A stretch of 64,000 nt of DNA from Nostoc sp. 106C (GCF_002154725.1 NZ_MTAW01000147.1:1-64000); one strand, 5' to 3'; positions 22,828-32,813 are shown, counted from the stretch's first letter. Notes: generated by a model from the letters alone, not told the origin. Numbers and translations are program-made.

Positions 22828-25800
22828 ATGGCTGATACAAACAGCAACGGTAGAAATGTCATTATTTTTGTTGCGGATGGATTGCGAAACGGTTCTGTAA
22901 ATCCAATTGATACTCCAACTTTATATAGCATCCGTCAGCAAGGGGTTAATTTTACCAATAGTCATTCACTGTTTCCTACTTTTACAACCCCGAATGCTTC
23001 TGCGATCGCAACTGGACATTATCTTGGTGATACAGGTGATTTCAGTAACACCGTTTACACTGGCTTTCCTACTCCTAACGCTAATGGCAGTGTCACTCCA
23101 TTTATTGAAAATGATGCGGTTCTAGGCGATATTGACGAAAAGTTTCCTGGTAACAACTTCCTTGATGAAGAGTCGCTGCTTGCTTATGCACGGGCACAGG
23201 GCTTTAATACAGCCGCAATTGGGAAGTTAGGGCCAGTTGCAATCCAAGATGTCACCCAAGTTAACCGCGAAGGTGGAACTGCGGGAACTATTCCCACGCC
23301 AGAGACCGTTATTATTGACGATCGCACTGGCGCAGCAGCTAGCACAACCACAGGTTCACCTCAAGCTGTCCCACTCGATCCTGATATCGTTGCGCGTTTG
23401 ACTGCGGCTGGCTTACCAACAACGACTCCTGGTAGAGGGGCAAATGGCAGTTCTGGTAATAACACAACTCCTGGAACTACAGTTGCGAATGTCGATCAGC
23501 AAAAGTTTTTTATAGATGCTACTACCAAAGCAGTTCTACCCAAGTTTCAGGAAGATGGTAAACCATTTGCCTTGGTTTATTGGTCTAGAGATCCTGATGG
23601 TAGCCAACACAATCAAGGTGATAGCTTAAATAGCTTAACGCCAGGTATCAATGGCCCAACTTCCAAAGCTGGAGTCAAGAATGCTGATGATAACTTAAAG
23701 CAACTACTTGATTACCTCAAGAGTACAGGCTTAGACAAAACTACAGATATCTTTATCACCTCCGATCACGGTTTTTCTACCATCAGCAGACAACTTATTG
23801 ATAACCAAGGCACAAAGACCAATAGTTATGCTGCTACTCAAACCTACTCTGATGTCAACTCAGGATTTCTACCAGTTGGCTTTGTGGCGATTGATTTAGC
23901 TCATGATTTAGGTCTACCTTTATACGATCCTGATAACAATACAATCACTCCTCTAAACATCAAGGACATTGAGTATGGGGCTGTTGATGCTACAAAAGGT
24001 CAACATCCCAAGTCTGGAAATGGCGTGATTGGTGGTACAGGTAAGGTCATAAATGGCCAGCTTGACCCAAGCACGAAGGTAATTGTAGCTGCTAATGGTG
24101 GCTCGGACTTGATCTATCTACCTAATGGTGATGCAGCGACAGCAAAGCAAGTAGTTGATTTACTCTCTCAGAAAGACTATATCAGCGGAATTTTTGTAGA
24201 CGATGCTTATGGAAAGATTCCAGGTGCATTACCACTGAGCACTATTGGTCTGAAAGGTGATGCTCAAACACCGACTCCAGCTATAGTAATTAATTTCAAA
24301 ACCTTCAGTACAGACCCCAATAATCCCAACAATCCGCAAGCAGAAGTAGAGATTGCAGATACAGCTTTGCAGGAAGGACAGGGGATGCATGGGAGCTTTG
24401 GTCGCGGTGATACCTTTAATAACATGGAGGCTATTGGCCCTGACTTCAAAGCGGGTTATGTGGACTCTGCGCCTGTGAGTAATGCTGATGTCGCACCCAC
24501 ACTTGCCAAAATTCTAGGGTTGAATATTCCTAGTAATGGTGATTTGAAAGGTCGAGCAGCTACCGAGGCATTAGTAGGCGGGCCTGATACAGTTGCCTAT
24601 ACTAAAGGAACTTTAACTTCTGAAGCTGCGGCCAACGGTCAAGCAACAATTCTCAATTATCAAACTGTAGGCGATACTAAATACTTTACAGCCGCAGGAT
24701 TTGGCGATCGCACTGTCGGACTAAATGCAAAACCAGCTTTTTCTGGTGTCGCCGCAGGTGATGCGACTGCAAATAGTGCCATTCTTTGGACTCGTACCTT
24801 TGATGCCACAACTAATCAAGGTATCAGTACTAACCTGAAACTCGAAGTTTCAACCGATCCCAACTTTACTACTTTCCTTTCCTATGCTGGAACCACCAAC
24901 CCTAACCGCGATTACACGCTGAAGGTTGATGCTACTGGTTTAAAGAGTGGAACTCGCTACTACTATCGCTTTGAAGCAACACCAGGTGATTTTAGTGCAG
25001 TTGGGACTTTCAAAACAGCGCCAGATCCAACTGCTCAGGTTCCTGTGCGATTTGGTTTTAGTGGAGATGCTGATGGTCTGATGCGACCTTATATATCTAC
25101 CCAAAACTTCCCGCAATTGAATTTAGACTACTTTGTGTTCTTGGGAGACACAATTTATGAGACTGCAAGTAATGGATCTCCCGCCGCTGCCGATGCTGTT
25201 GCTAACCCGACCCAGGCTTTAGCCGATTACCATCGCAAATATCTGGAGAACATTCAACCAGTTTCCAAAGGTGGCTTTGCTAGTTTGGAAACAATGTTTA
25301 CTTCTCAAGGCAACTATACAGTCATAGATAACCACGAACTAGGAAATAAACAGCTGATCAATGGTGGCGCGCCCAGTGTTTTAGCTAGTACTTCCGGTAA
25401 TGGTTCCAACAATTCAGCTTACGACGCGAATACAACTGGTACGTTTATTAATGACACTACCGGATTTAAAATCCTAGAACAAGCTTATTCTGATTACGAG
25501 CCAATTCGGGAAAAAATTATCTCTGCTCCCAACGATCCGCGTACAGATGGTACTCAGCAGCTTTACCTTGCTCAACAGTGGGGTAAGAATGTTATTTATG
25601 TGAACACAGACACTCGCTCTTACCGCGATGTTCGTCTGAAACAAGCCGATGGTACGACAGATGATACTGGTTCTCGTGCGGATAATCCCAACCGCACCTT
25701 ACTAGGAGCCACTCAACTGACTTGGCTGAAGCAAACTCTTCTGGACGCTCAGAAAAATGGCACAACCTGGAAGTTTGTGAGCGTATCTGACCCCATCGAT

Positions 25801-27165
25801 CAAATTGGTGCGATCGGGTCTGGTGCGGATGGTGGTAAGTCATGGATTGGCGGCTATCGTGCGGAACGCAATGACTTGCTCAAGTTTATTGCTGATAATG
25901 GCATTAAGAATGTGGTCTTTCTGGCCACTGATGACCATCAAAATCGGATCAACGAGTTAACCTACTTGGATAATATCAACGATCCTACTAGTGTTAAGGT
26001 TCTGCCCAATGCTTTATCAATCGTTGATGGGCCTTTAGGTGCGACTGGCCCCGATGTCATTACCGACCACAGTTTCAGCAATATTAAATCTCTGGCTGAT
26101 ACCTTGGCGGCAACTCAAATAGCAGCTAAAGTAAACCCCATCGGCTTAGATCCTAATTTCCCTGGACTCAAAAATGTTGTGCGTGAAGGCGATCCAAATG
26201 CCGATACTTTACGACAACCAATTGATTTCTATTCACCTGATACCTTTAACTACACCACTTTTGATATTTCTGCTGATGGCAAAACATTGAATGTGAATGT
26301 GCAAGGAATTAATTCTTATGCAAAAAATACATTCCCAGAGCCATCAGCAGCAAATCCTGTGCGATCGCTTCTCAGCTTTAGTCTTGATGCTGCACTACCA
26401 CCAGATATTCAATTTGGTTCTAGCAACAGCGATAATGTTACCCCTAAGACAGGACAAATTCTGTTTACAGGTGATGGCGCAGATACGGTAGATTCAACCA
26501 ACAGCAACACCATTATTACCGGAAACGGCGATGATACCGTATTTGCAGGCAGTAACTCTACTGTATACAGTGGTGACGGTAATGACCAAGTGTTTGTTGG
26601 CGTCAATGGACCTGCTAACAATACCACTGTTGATGGTGGTACAGGTAATGATCAAATCACCGTAGTGGAAGCCAAGGGTAGTAATAGCCTGTTTGGGTCT
26701 GCTGGTTCTGATAGCCTGCAAGTAGTTGAAGGTTCAGGTCAATTACTCTTCGGCGGTTCTGGCAACGATACCATCACCAGTAACGGCAACAATAACCGTC
26801 TCTATGGTGGTTCTGGGGATGACAAACTCTTCTCCAATGTCAATGACTCCCTATTTGGTGGTGACGGTGATGATGTGCTGTTCGCTGGTAACAAGGGTGG
26901 TAACCGCCTAACTGGTGGCGCTGGTGCTGACTCTTTCTGGATTGCCAATGCTAGCCTCCCAGCTAGCAAGAATATTGTCACCGACTTTACCCCAGGAATT
27001 GACGCGATCGGCATTGGCGGTATTACTGGAGTTACTAAGTTCAGCGACTTAACGCTGTTACAACAGGGCAATGATACTTTGGTGAAAGCTGCAAATACAG
27101 AGTTAGCTTCATTGCTAGGAATTACATCAACTACGCTCACAGCAAATAACTTTGCTTTTGCATAG
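22828..27165 (+). CDS. Giant secreted phosphatase: nucleotide pyrophosphatase/phosphodiesterase type, PhoD, RTX-like tail
   Basis: 1445 residues. 1-590: type I phosphodiesterase/nucleotide pyrophosphatase domain of the alkaline phosphatase superfamily ([10 protein letters not shown] metal site, [16 protein letters not shown] with the nucleophile Thr, [18 protein letters not shown]). 636-735: beta-sandwich PhoD lead-in. 740-1186: PhoD-type phosphatase ([25 protein letters not shown]). 1191-1445: Gly-Asp calcium-binding tail nearly identical to that of the second gene. AAGGAG about 14 nt upstream of the ATG is a strong ribosome binding site. No Sec signal is visible. The PhoD motif reads DNHE where the first giant protein has DDHE. 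Expected role: extracellular hydrolysis of phosphodiesters and nucleotides. The gene ends in its own terminator. Confidence 0.9.
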   Translation: MADTNSNGRNVIIFVADGLRNGSVNPIDTPTLYSIRQQGVNFTNSHSLFPTFTTPNASAIATGHYLGDTGDFSNTVYTGFPTPNANGSVTPFIENDAVLGDIDEKFPGNNFLDEESLLAYARAQGFNTAAIGKLGPVAIQDVTQVNREGGTAGTIPTPETVIIDDRTGAAASTTTGSPQAVPLDPDIVARLTAAGLPTTTPGRGANGSSGNNTTPGTTVANVDQQKFFIDATTKAVLPKFQEDGKPFALVYWSRDPDGSQHNQGDSLNSLTPGINGPTSKAGVKNADDNLKQLLDYLKSTGLDKTTDIFITSDHGFSTISRQLIDNQGTKTNSYAATQTYSDVNSGFLPVGFVAIDLAHDLGLPLYDPDNNTITPLNIKDIEYGAVDATKGQHPKSGNGVIGGTGKVINGQLDPSTKVIVAANGGSDLIYLPNGDAATAKQVVDLLSQKDYISGIFVDDAYGKIPGALPLSTIGLKGDAQTPTPAIVINFKTFSTDPNNPNNPQAEVEIADTALQEGQGMHGSFGRGDTFNNMEAIGPDFKAGYVDSAPVSNADVAPTLAKILGLNIPSNGDLKGRAATEALVGGPDTVAYTKGTLTSEAAANGQATILNYQTVGDTKYFTAAGFGDRTVGLNAKPAFSGVAAGDATANSAILWTRTFDATTNQGISTNLKLEVSTDPNFTTFLSYAGTTNPNRDYTLKVDATGLKSGTRYYYRFEATPGDFSAVGTFKTAPDPTAQVPVRFGFSGDADGLMRPYISTQNFPQLNLDYFVFLGDTIYETASNGSPAAADAVANPTQALADYHRKYLENIQPVSKGGFASLETMFTSQGNYTVIDNHELGNKQLINGGAPSVLASTSGNGSNNSAYDANTTGTFINDTTGFKILEQAYSDYEPIREKIISAPNDPRTDGTQQLYLAQQWGKNVIYVNTDTRSYRDVRLKQADGTTDDTGSRADNPNRTLLGATQLTWLKQTLLDAQKNGTTWKFVSVSDPIDQIGAIGSGADGGKSWIGGYRAERNDLLKFIADNGIKNVVFLATDDHQNRINELTYLDNINDPTSVKVLPNALSIVDGPLGATGPDVITDHSFSNIKSLADTLAATQIAAKVNPIGLDPNFPGLKNVVREGDPNADTLRQPIDFYSPDTFNYTTFDISADGKTLNVNVQGINSYAKNTFPEPSAANPVRSLLSFSLDAALPPDIQFGSSNSDNVTPKTGQILFTGDGADTVDSTNSNTIITGNGDDTVFAGSNSTVYSGDGNDQVFVGVNGPANNTTVDGGTGNDQITVVEAKGSNSLFGSAGSDSLQVVEGSGQLLFGGSGNDTITSNGNNNRLYGGSGDDKLFSNVNDSLFGGDGDDVLFAGNKGGNRLTGGAGADSFWIANASLPASKNIVTDFTPGIDAIGIGGITGVTKFSDLTLLQQGNDTLVKAANTELASLLGITSTTLTANNFAFA

Positions 27166-27255
27166 TGCGGTGATTTTCACTAAAGCTATTTACAGCTTAA
27201 ATTCAACAATCAAAGTTAGATAGAATCTGTTTAGGCTGTACTAGTTTTTCTCATT

Positions 27256-27282
27256 GAGGGAGTATGACTCCCTCTCTTTTTT
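27256..27282 (+). terminator. Rho-independent terminator after the third phosphatase
   Basis: GAGGGAGT (27256-27263), loop ATG, ACTCCCTC (27267-27274), then TC and a T-run. It is the duplicate of the terminator at 22271. Confidence 0.9.
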
Positions 27283-27438
27283 ATCTATTATTAACCGAAT
27301 CTTAAGGTTAAAAAAAGCTAGTAGATTTATGACTCTTTCCTATACGGATTTTTTTGTATTTACAACCTTTATTAAATTTTGAAAAATTATCCTTTTATGT
27401 GTAGAAATCCGTTTTGATTCCTGAAATTATTTGTGTAG

Positions 27439-27680
27439 GGAGAGAACAGGGAACAGTGAAGAAGAAATAAAAGTGTACTGAGTTTTTTCAAAAATCAAAT
27501 ATGAGTTCTATATTTACTAAAATTACAATGATTTTAAGGTTCTTCAGTACCTAGTATGCTAAATTTCCGTGAAAACATATCAAAAAGCTTGGTATATATG
27601 GGAAATCATGCTTATTTGTCAGATTATTTCTTAATATTGCCTCTTTCCCCTGTTCCCCGTTCCCTGTTCCCTGTTCTCTC
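27439..27680. repeat. Inverted GAGAGAACAGGGAACAG repeats
   Basis: GAGAGAACAGGGAACAG at 27439-27455 is complementary to CTGTTCCCTGTTCTCTC at 27664-27680. The right arm is part of a run of heptameric TGTTCCC units. Both fall within the foreign pieces of the decayed promoter copy. Confidence 0.6.
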
Positions 27681-27775
27681 TTAAAGACTATGAATTTAGC
27701 ATAACAAGTACGGTAGAGCCGATTTTATTTGCCCACATTAACGCTCTTCCGTCACTTTGGGCAGAGAAAATAAAT

Positions 27776-27899
27776 GTAGGTTGGGGAGCTACTCACGTGG
27801 GCGGGTTTCCCGACTTGAGTGAAGTGGCGTTTGAACGCAGTGAAACCCAACTAGATCAAGGTTTAAGGATGTTGGGTTTCGTTCCTCAACCCAACCTAC
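27776..27899. repeat. 124-bp element with GTAGGTTGGG terminal inverted repeats
   Basis: GTAGGTTGGG at 27776 and CCCAACCTAC at 27890-27899 bound a noncoding element containing GTTGGGTTTCGTTCCTC. Related sequence (GTAGGTTGAGG ... GTTGGGTTTCGTTCCTC) occurs at 62856-62916, so this is a dispersed repeat of the genome. Confidence 0.65.
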
Positions 27900-28091
27900 G
27901 CCTAAATTTATAAAAGTCCGGCATAATAAGGGTTGTAGATTTTTATCTCACGAGAGTGATTAAAGAGCGTTAATAAGTAAGTTGTGGATGTAAAGTATTT
28001 TGTCGCCAAATACCACTTTTCTTTAGCAAAAAAATTTAAATCTGAAATACAGATAAGTAGTGCTTATTCTGTTTTATTATGAGAAAACACG

Positions 28092-28144
28092 CAGGGTAGG
28101 GATTGCCCACTATAACCCGGATACAGTGGGCAGTGCTACCCTAC
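28092..28144. repeat. Dispersed GGGCA hairpin overlapping the 3' end of the hglT candidate
   Basis: GTAGGG-ATT-GCCCACT and AGTGGGC-AGTGC-TACCCTAC form a long hairpin of the same family as 7605 and 17194. Its right arm supplies the minus-strand stop codon of the glycosyltransferase, so it may also work as its terminator. Confidence 0.65.
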
Positions 28145-29406
28145 TTAAGTTTCACCTTTTGCTTTTTTGGTAAAGCAACTAGTTGATAGAGTTTTTCTTC
28201 AAACTTTTCCATACAGGCTGACCAATCAAATTCTAATATTGAGGGGCGAGCTTGCTGGGTCATCTCGGCTTTGAGTTCGGGATTTTTCAAAATAGCAATG
28301 ACTTTTTGCGCTAAATCTGCTGGGTTATTGGGTTCAGCGAGGAAGCCGTTGATTCCAGAAACAACCTGTTCTGGATTTCCGCCAGCGTTGGCTGCGACGA
28401 CGGGGGTTCCAGATGCTAGAGCTTCCATATTGGTAGTACAGAAGTTTTCAGTTACAGAAGGATTCACAAATATGTCTGCTCGAGCAAACCAACCCAAAAG
28501 TTCTGTTCCGTGAGACTCGCCCCACACAGTAATACCAGATCCATACTTTTGGGCACACTGACGGATTTCTTGATCCACGGGACCGCTACCAACAATCACC
28601 AGATGGACATGAGGAATTTTGGCAGCAATGATCGGAAATGCATCAATTAGTTGAGTGACATTTTTTTCTGCGGTGATGCGTCCGACAAACAGAAGCGTTG
28701 GCCGATGGTCGTTAGGAATGGGATTATAGATAATGTTTTGAGGATGAAATTTTTCGCAATCGATGCCTTGATAAGGAACGTATTCACTGCGTTGACATTT
28801 CAGAATATTGTACTTAGCAAGCAGTTCCTGCGACGGAAATAAATTGAAGTTATAAGCATCACTAACCTGCTTAACTATCAAGGGAAGAATTGGACGCAGC
28901 AAGCTAAAGAGGAAATTTCCTAGATAATATTTGATATAGGCGATGATATCTGTATGGAACACTGAGATGATTGGAGTACCTGTTTGCTTGGCATATTTAA
29001 CTCCTACAGGGCGGCCGTAACCTTGCAAGAAAGCTGAGTAAGCTCCTCTCATTTGGGCTGATTCTTCGACAACAATTATGTCGGGTTGGAAGTTTGAGAG
29101 TAACTTAGTATCGCTCCAATGTCTGTAATTTAATGGTTGAGGCAGAGATTTGTAGAAAATCAGCGGCTGTGTGGGAAATGCATAGGAAGAAAAGTTGGGA
29201 AAAGTTTGTAACTCTTCTAATCCTGGCATGGGACGATTGCCGACTTGTTTAGGATATTTATCGTTAATTTCTGGATGAATGAGAAAAACCTCATGTCCTT
29301 GTTCTAATAACCAACGAACTCGCTGGTGGACTGCGACTGAAACCCCTGTTAGGAAAGGAGCGTACAATCCGGTTAACAGAGCTATCCGCAGAGGTTGGTT
29401 TTTCAT
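28141..29406 (-). CDS. hglT: GT4-family glycosyltransferase, heterocyst glycolipid glycosyltransferase candidate
   Basis: 421 residues with a GT-B fold. The N-terminal acceptor half begins RIALLTGLYAPFLTGVSVAVH. The C-terminal nucleotide-sugar half has LLFVGRITAEKNV and the E-x7-E motif ENFCTTNME followed by ALASGTPVVA. In Anabaena PCC 7120, HglT (all5341) glycosylates the long-chain polyol to give the heterocyst glycolipid. It lies at the outer edge of the hgd/hgl gene group on the minus strand, as here. The hglT assignment therefore rests on family plus position. The stop codon lies in a dispersed hairpin. A repeated stretch of about 50 bp precedes the start and recurs before the next GT2 gene. 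Confidence 0.72.
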   Translation of the reverse strand: MKNQPLRIALLTGLYAPFLTGVSVAVHQRVRWLLEQGHEVFLIHPEINDKYPKQVGNRPMPGLEELQTFPNFSSYAFPTQPLIFYKSLPQPLNYRHWSDTKLLSNFQPDIIVVEESAQMRGAYSAFLQGYGRPVGVKYAKQTGTPIISVFHTDIIAYIKYYLGNFLFSLLRPILPLIVKQVSDAYNFNLFPSQELLAKYNILKCQRSEYVPYQGIDCEKFHPQNIIYNPIPNDHRPTLLFVGRITAEKNVTQLIDAFPIIAAKIPHVHLVIVGSGPVDQEIRQCAQKYGSGITVWGESHGTELLGWFARADIFVNPSVTENFCTTNMEALASGTPVVAANAGGNPEQVVSGINGFLAEPNNPADLAQKVIAILKNPELKAEMTQQARPSILEFDWSACMEKFEEKLYQLVALPKKQKVKLK

Positions 29407-29420
29407 GGTTAAAGGAAATA

Positions 29421-29467
29421 TTTCATGAAAGGGCTGGTTTTAGGATTTACGCAGCGAGATTTCATGA
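29421..29467. repeat. About 50-bp repeat upstream of hglT, second copy at 30854-30906
   Basis: CATGAAAGGGCTGGTTTTAG, then GATTTACGCAGC and GATTTCATGA, are matched at 30854-30906 with a few differences. Both copies lie just upstream of a minus-strand glycosyltransferase start, so they may be duplicated leader or promoter sequence. Confidence 0.6.
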
Positions 29468-29479
29468 CTTTTCCTGAAG

Positions 29480-29575
29480 AGGTGTCTCACGCAGAGACGC
29501 AGAGAGAAATTGCGGTGCGGGGGTTCCCCCCATTGAGCAAACTTCGGTGGGCGCAGAGAGAAGAGATTAGAGAGA
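29480..29575. repeat. Cyanobacterial CGCAGAGACGCAGAG-type intergenic repeat
   Basis: The stretch between hglT and the GT2 gene holds the CACGCAGAGACGCAGAGAG repeat type also found in the gaps of the hgl operon (52200, 59440) and before hgdA. The 70-codon frame crossing it (29425-29637) is repeat sequence, not a gene. Confidence 0.55.
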
Positions 29576-30835
29576 TTAAAGCGAGAGTTTGCGATCGCTT
29601 GGTTGATCTAAGATTTGGTAAGGGCGGTAGTCCATGAGTTGCAGGTTCCAAGGCCCTTTAACTTCATAGGTGACTCCACGCCACTTAACTGTTGGCATCC
29701 ACAGAGATCGTAGCATTGCTAAACCATAAACCCACTGTGTAAAGGGAAGCCCCATGAACAGTTTGATGATTGTGGCAGATGATAATTTAGTTTCTGGTTC
29801 ACCATGACGGCGAAGTAGTTGCTGTATTTCTTTTTCTAAGATCAGTAAAAGCAAGAGCAGTGCTAGCATATAGCCGCTATAGCAACTAAAGCAGAAGACA
29901 GCGGTATGCCATTGTTTGGTGAATAAAGCTGCTAAAAATAACAGCGCGATCGCAGTCGGGATGAATATGGTTAAAATTGTGTCACCAACTACAGCCAGCC
30001 ACCAAGGATGATACAGTCGAGAAGCTAGTAATTGCCGTTGGAGCCAGTATCTTAAGCTAGGTAAATCTGATTCTTCCCGATTCAGCACAATTAAGGAAGG
30101 TACAAATTTAACCCGGAACTTATTTTTACCCATGACGCTACGGATCATGGTATCTTCGCCAAAAGCTTTACTCCACTTATCCAAAAGTCCTGTTTGATGC
30201 AGCACTTGGGTTTTCACAGCTAGAGTTCCACCCCAAGGAATCCCATAAAAATACATCTGCACAACTGCGGATGCGTTCCAAATGTACCGTACTAAAGAAC
30301 CGCAATATTTGCCTGTAGGTAAGTACCAACGGTTACCTGTTGTCGCGCCAATTTGGGGATTGGCTAGTGGACTGACTAATTCACGCAGCCAATTAGAATG
30401 AACAACTGTATCAGCATCTACTAGAGCAACGACTTGATAGGAATCGTCTAACTCTGACACTGCTTGCACCAGGGAACTGCATTTCAGGCTACAATTTTTG
30501 CGGATGAACCTCAAAGGGCTAATTTCAACGTTAGTGGCTCCTAGCTCTTGGATGGTATCATGAGCAATTTTCCATGCCGGATCTTCCTGGCGATCGACAA
30601 TCAGCTTTAAATCATACTGAGGATAGTTCTGATTTAATAAAGCACGCAAACAGTTAGGCAGAAAGGGATCGGCACCCCTCAAGCAAAGAACGATCGCAGT
30701 TTTGGGTAACTTGTCATCTGGTAGTAATCTGCCCTGGTGAAAATGCAGATTCCATACAAAGATAAGAATTAACAAGACTTGAATGGCCAGCCAGCCCAGC
30801 AAAACCTGAGAAAGCAACACCGCCCAATCGTTCAT
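29576..30835 (-). CDS. Membrane-bound GT2 family glycosyltransferase (intact copy of a tandem pair)
   Basis: 419 residues. One N-terminal membrane helix (VLLGWLAIQVLLILIFVW) comes before a GT-A domain: TAIVLCLRGADPFLPNCLRA, VALVDADTVVHSNW with the metal-binding DxD (DAD), AFGEDTMIRSVM (ED acid) and an LQRQLLASRLYHP region. Two or more C-terminal membrane helices follow (near residues 280-340). It resembles ceramide-glucosyltransferase/HpnI-like GT2 enzymes. It is about as long as the next gene upstream and shares many identical blocks with it, so the two arose by tandem duplication. Its place beside hglT suggests a role in envelope glycolipid or polysaccharide glycosylation, but this is inference. 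Confidence 0.85.
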   Translation of the reverse strand: MNDWAVLLSQVLLGWLAIQVLLILIFVWNLHFHQGRLLPDDKLPKTAIVLCLRGADPFLPNCLRALLNQNYPQYDLKLIVDRQEDPAWKIAHDTIQELGATNVEISPLRFIRKNCSLKCSSLVQAVSELDDSYQVVALVDADTVVHSNWLRELVSPLANPQIGATTGNRWYLPTGKYCGSLVRYIWNASAVVQMYFYGIPWGGTLAVKTQVLHQTGLLDKWSKAFGEDTMIRSVMGKNKFRVKFVPSLIVLNREESDLPSLRYWLQRQLLASRLYHPWWLAVVGDTILTIFIPTAIALLFLAALFTKQWHTAVFCFSCYSGYMLALLLLLLILEKEIQQLLRRHGEPETKLSSATIIKLFMGLPFTQWVYGLAMLRSLWMPTVKWRGVTYEVKGPWNLQLMDYRPYQILDQPSDRKLSL

Positions 30836-30990
30836 GCTTCATCACCTATAAAATTCCATGAAAGTGCCGGTTTTGATTTAGGATTTACGCAGCAAAGATT
30901 TCATGAAAATCTTTAGGAGTCACTTGTCATTGGGTATGTAGAAGAAATGGAGGAGAAAACTCCCATACTCCCCACACCCCCCACACCCCC

Positions 30991-32247
30991 TCATCCCCCT
31001 TGATAAGGTTTATACTCTTCTAACCTGATCTTCCAAGGGCCGGAAATTCGATAGCTGATACCACGCCACTTAAGCGTAGACATTCCCAGAGATGACAACA
31101 GCCCTAACCCATATAGCCATTGAGTTAGGGGAATTCCAATCAGCAGTTTGATGATTGTGGTAAATGAAATTCGGGACACTGGTTGATTGCGATCGCAAGT
31201 TATTTGCTGTACTCCATGCTCTAAAATCAGCATCAGCCAAAGTAATCCCACGGTATAGCTGCTATAACACCCCAATAAGAGCGCGAAATTATCCCATTGC
31301 GAAGTGAACAATGCCCATAGCAAACACATTAAAACTAAAGTCGGCTGCAATATGCTGGAGAGAGTATCGCCAATAATAGCTGATGGTTGGGGATGATAAA
31401 ATCGAGAACAGGTTAATTGACGCTCAATCTGGTCTCTTAAGCTTGGTAAATCGCATTCTTCACGATTCACCATTAATAAGGAAGGTATAAACTTCACCCG
31501 CAACTTATATTTGCGCAAAACGCTACGGATCATGATGTCTTCGCAAAGGGCTTGACTCCACTTATAAAGGAGTCCGGTTTGGTGAATGACTTCGGTTTTG
31601 ATAGCCAAACTCCCACCCCAAGGTATCCCGAACAGATACATCTGTATAGCTAAGGATACATTACTGATATAAGGTACTAAAGACCACCAATGTTTACCTC
31701 TAGGTAAATACCAACGGCTACCAGTTGCTGCTCCCACTTTGGGATGGGCTAGGGGCTTAACTAGTTCTCGCAGCCAATTACGATGAACTACAGTATGGCT
31801 ATCTACCAGAGCAACTATTTTGTAGGAATCATCTAATTCTGAGACAGCTTGCACTAAGGAACTGCACTTGAGACTACAATTCTTGCGTATATTTCGCAGA
31901 TAGCTAATCTCAACATTGGTTGCGCCTAGGTCTTGGATTGTGTCAATGGCAATGTTCCAAGCTGGATCTTCTTGATGATCTACAACAACCTTTAATTCAT
32001 ATTGGGAGTAATTTTGTTGCAACAGCGCCTGTAAGCATTGCCTCAGATAGGGATCAGCTCCGCGCAGACAAAGTATAATCGCAGTTTTAGGCAACTGGTC
32101 ATCTGGTAACAAGTTTTTCTGGCTTGAATGCAGAGACAATAAAAACACCAGGGTTAAACATACCTGAATTGCCAGCCAACTTAGCAACGAGTTACACAAA
32201 AATTTTACCAAATCTGGCATTAATTTTAGAGTCTCCAAAAGAAGCAT
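30991..32247 (-). CDS. Membrane-bound GT2 family glycosyltransferase paralogue with altered DxD motif
   Basis: 418 residues with the same layout as the neighbour: N-terminal membrane helix, GT-A domain (TAIILCLRGADPYLRQCLQA), C-terminal membrane helices. The metal-binding triplet reads DSH in VALVDSHTVVHRNW, where the neighbour has DAD. The ED motif (ALCEDIMIRSV) and the RQL region remain. Loss of the second Asp would be expected to weaken Mn/Mg-nucleotide binding, so it may be inactive, use other chemistry or serve as a partner subunit. The start is one of two Met codons 9 residues apart. The gap to the next gene on its right is 37 nt, suggesting one transcript with it. Confidence 0.83.
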   Translation of the reverse strand: MLLLETLKLMPDLVKFLCNSLLSWLAIQVCLTLVFLLSLHSSQKNLLPDDQLPKTAIILCLRGADPYLRQCLQALLQQNYSQYELKVVVDHQEDPAWNIAIDTIQDLGATNVEISYLRNIRKNCSLKCSSLVQAVSELDDSYKIVALVDSHTVVHRNWLRELVKPLAHPKVGAATGSRWYLPRGKHWWSLVPYISNVSLAIQMYLFGIPWGGSLAIKTEVIHQTGLLYKWSQALCEDIMIRSVLRKYKLRVKFIPSLLMVNREECDLPSLRDQIERQLTCSRFYHPQPSAIIGDTLSSILQPTLVLMCLLWALFTSQWDNFALLLGCYSSYTVGLLWLMLILEHGVQQITCDRNQPVSRISFTTIIKLLIGIPLTQWLYGLGLLSSLGMSTLKWRGISYRISGPWKIRLEEYKPYQGG

Positions 32248-32284
32248 TACCCTGTAACCAGTGACCAGTTAAGAGTTAACTGAT

Positions 32285-32758
32285 TTAGGGATCGAGGGAA
32301 TATTTTACGGTGATGTTGATAGTGGTATTTTTATTCACTGCAAAACTAGCATCACGAAATTTGGGTGTACCAGTTTGTATAGATACAGTGGGATTTTGGG
32401 AGATACCAAAACCCTCTGTGGGAATTCCGAAAAAGTCGCGATTAAGTTTGCGATCGCCATTTTGATCGTCCACTATGGCAACAGCATAATTGCCAGGTTT
32501 TAAACCAACAAACTGGTGTTTTAAACTCCTACCTGTAATTTTCTTGCAAGTACTTTGCAATACATTAGAAGTATTTAAAGGAAATCCTTTCTCTTTATCT
32601 TGAGAGTAAACTCCTATACAAATTTCACCCTTCTGACTACGGATACCATTCACTACAACAGTTAGAGTTTCAGCAGGTGCAGCATTTACAATTTGAATGG
32701 AGCTTATGCTTGTTAAGGTAGCAATAACCAAAGCAGAGATTTTAGATAGCTTCAACAT
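32285..32758 (-). CDS. DUF2141 secreted protein
   Basis: 157 residues with a signal peptide (MLKLSKISALVIATLTSISS, cleavage near VNAA-PAE). A DUF2141 beta-sandwich domain follows, recognised by GLKPGNYAVAIVDDQNGDRK and FFGIPTEGFGIS. The protein should sit in the periplasm or outer layers; the function of the family is unknown. AGGAGA lies upstream of the ATG on the minus strand. It lies in one direction with the glycosyltransferases (37-nt gap to the next), so it is probably co-expressed with the glycolipid genes. Confidence 0.8.
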   Translation of the reverse strand: MLKLSKISALVIATLTSISSIQIVNAAPAETLTVVVNGIRSQKGEICIGVYSQDKEKGFPLNTSNVLQSTCKKITGRSLKHQFVGLKPGNYAVAIVDDQNGDRKLNRDFFGIPTEGFGISQNPTVSIQTGTPKFRDASFAVNKNTTINITVKYSLDP

Positions 32759-32813
32759 TATTTAGTAGTCTCCTACAAATACTAACTGGATGAATAATTA
32801 ATCGCCGATAACA

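Larger units (their letters stand above)
27286..28075 (+). repeat. Decayed duplicate of the third phosphatase's promoter region, with no gene behind it
   Basis: Segments match the 22300-22620 region in the same order: a Pho-box-like pair TACAACCT 27361 / TTAAATTT 27372, then ATTATCCTTTTATGTG, TTACTAAAATTACA at 27514, AGTTGTGGATGTA near 27980 and TTTTGTCGCC near 28000. They are interrupted by foreign pieces at about 27402-27512 and 27545-27970. The second piece includes short repeats and a 124-bp palindrome-bounded element. The downstream gene on this stretch runs the other way, so this copy drives nothing visible. Confidence 0.7.

Noticed and set aside
29425-29637. 70-codon plus-strand frame before the GT2 gene
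   Set aside because: Made of dispersed CGCAGAGACGCAGAG repeat and overlapping the 3' end of a clear gene.
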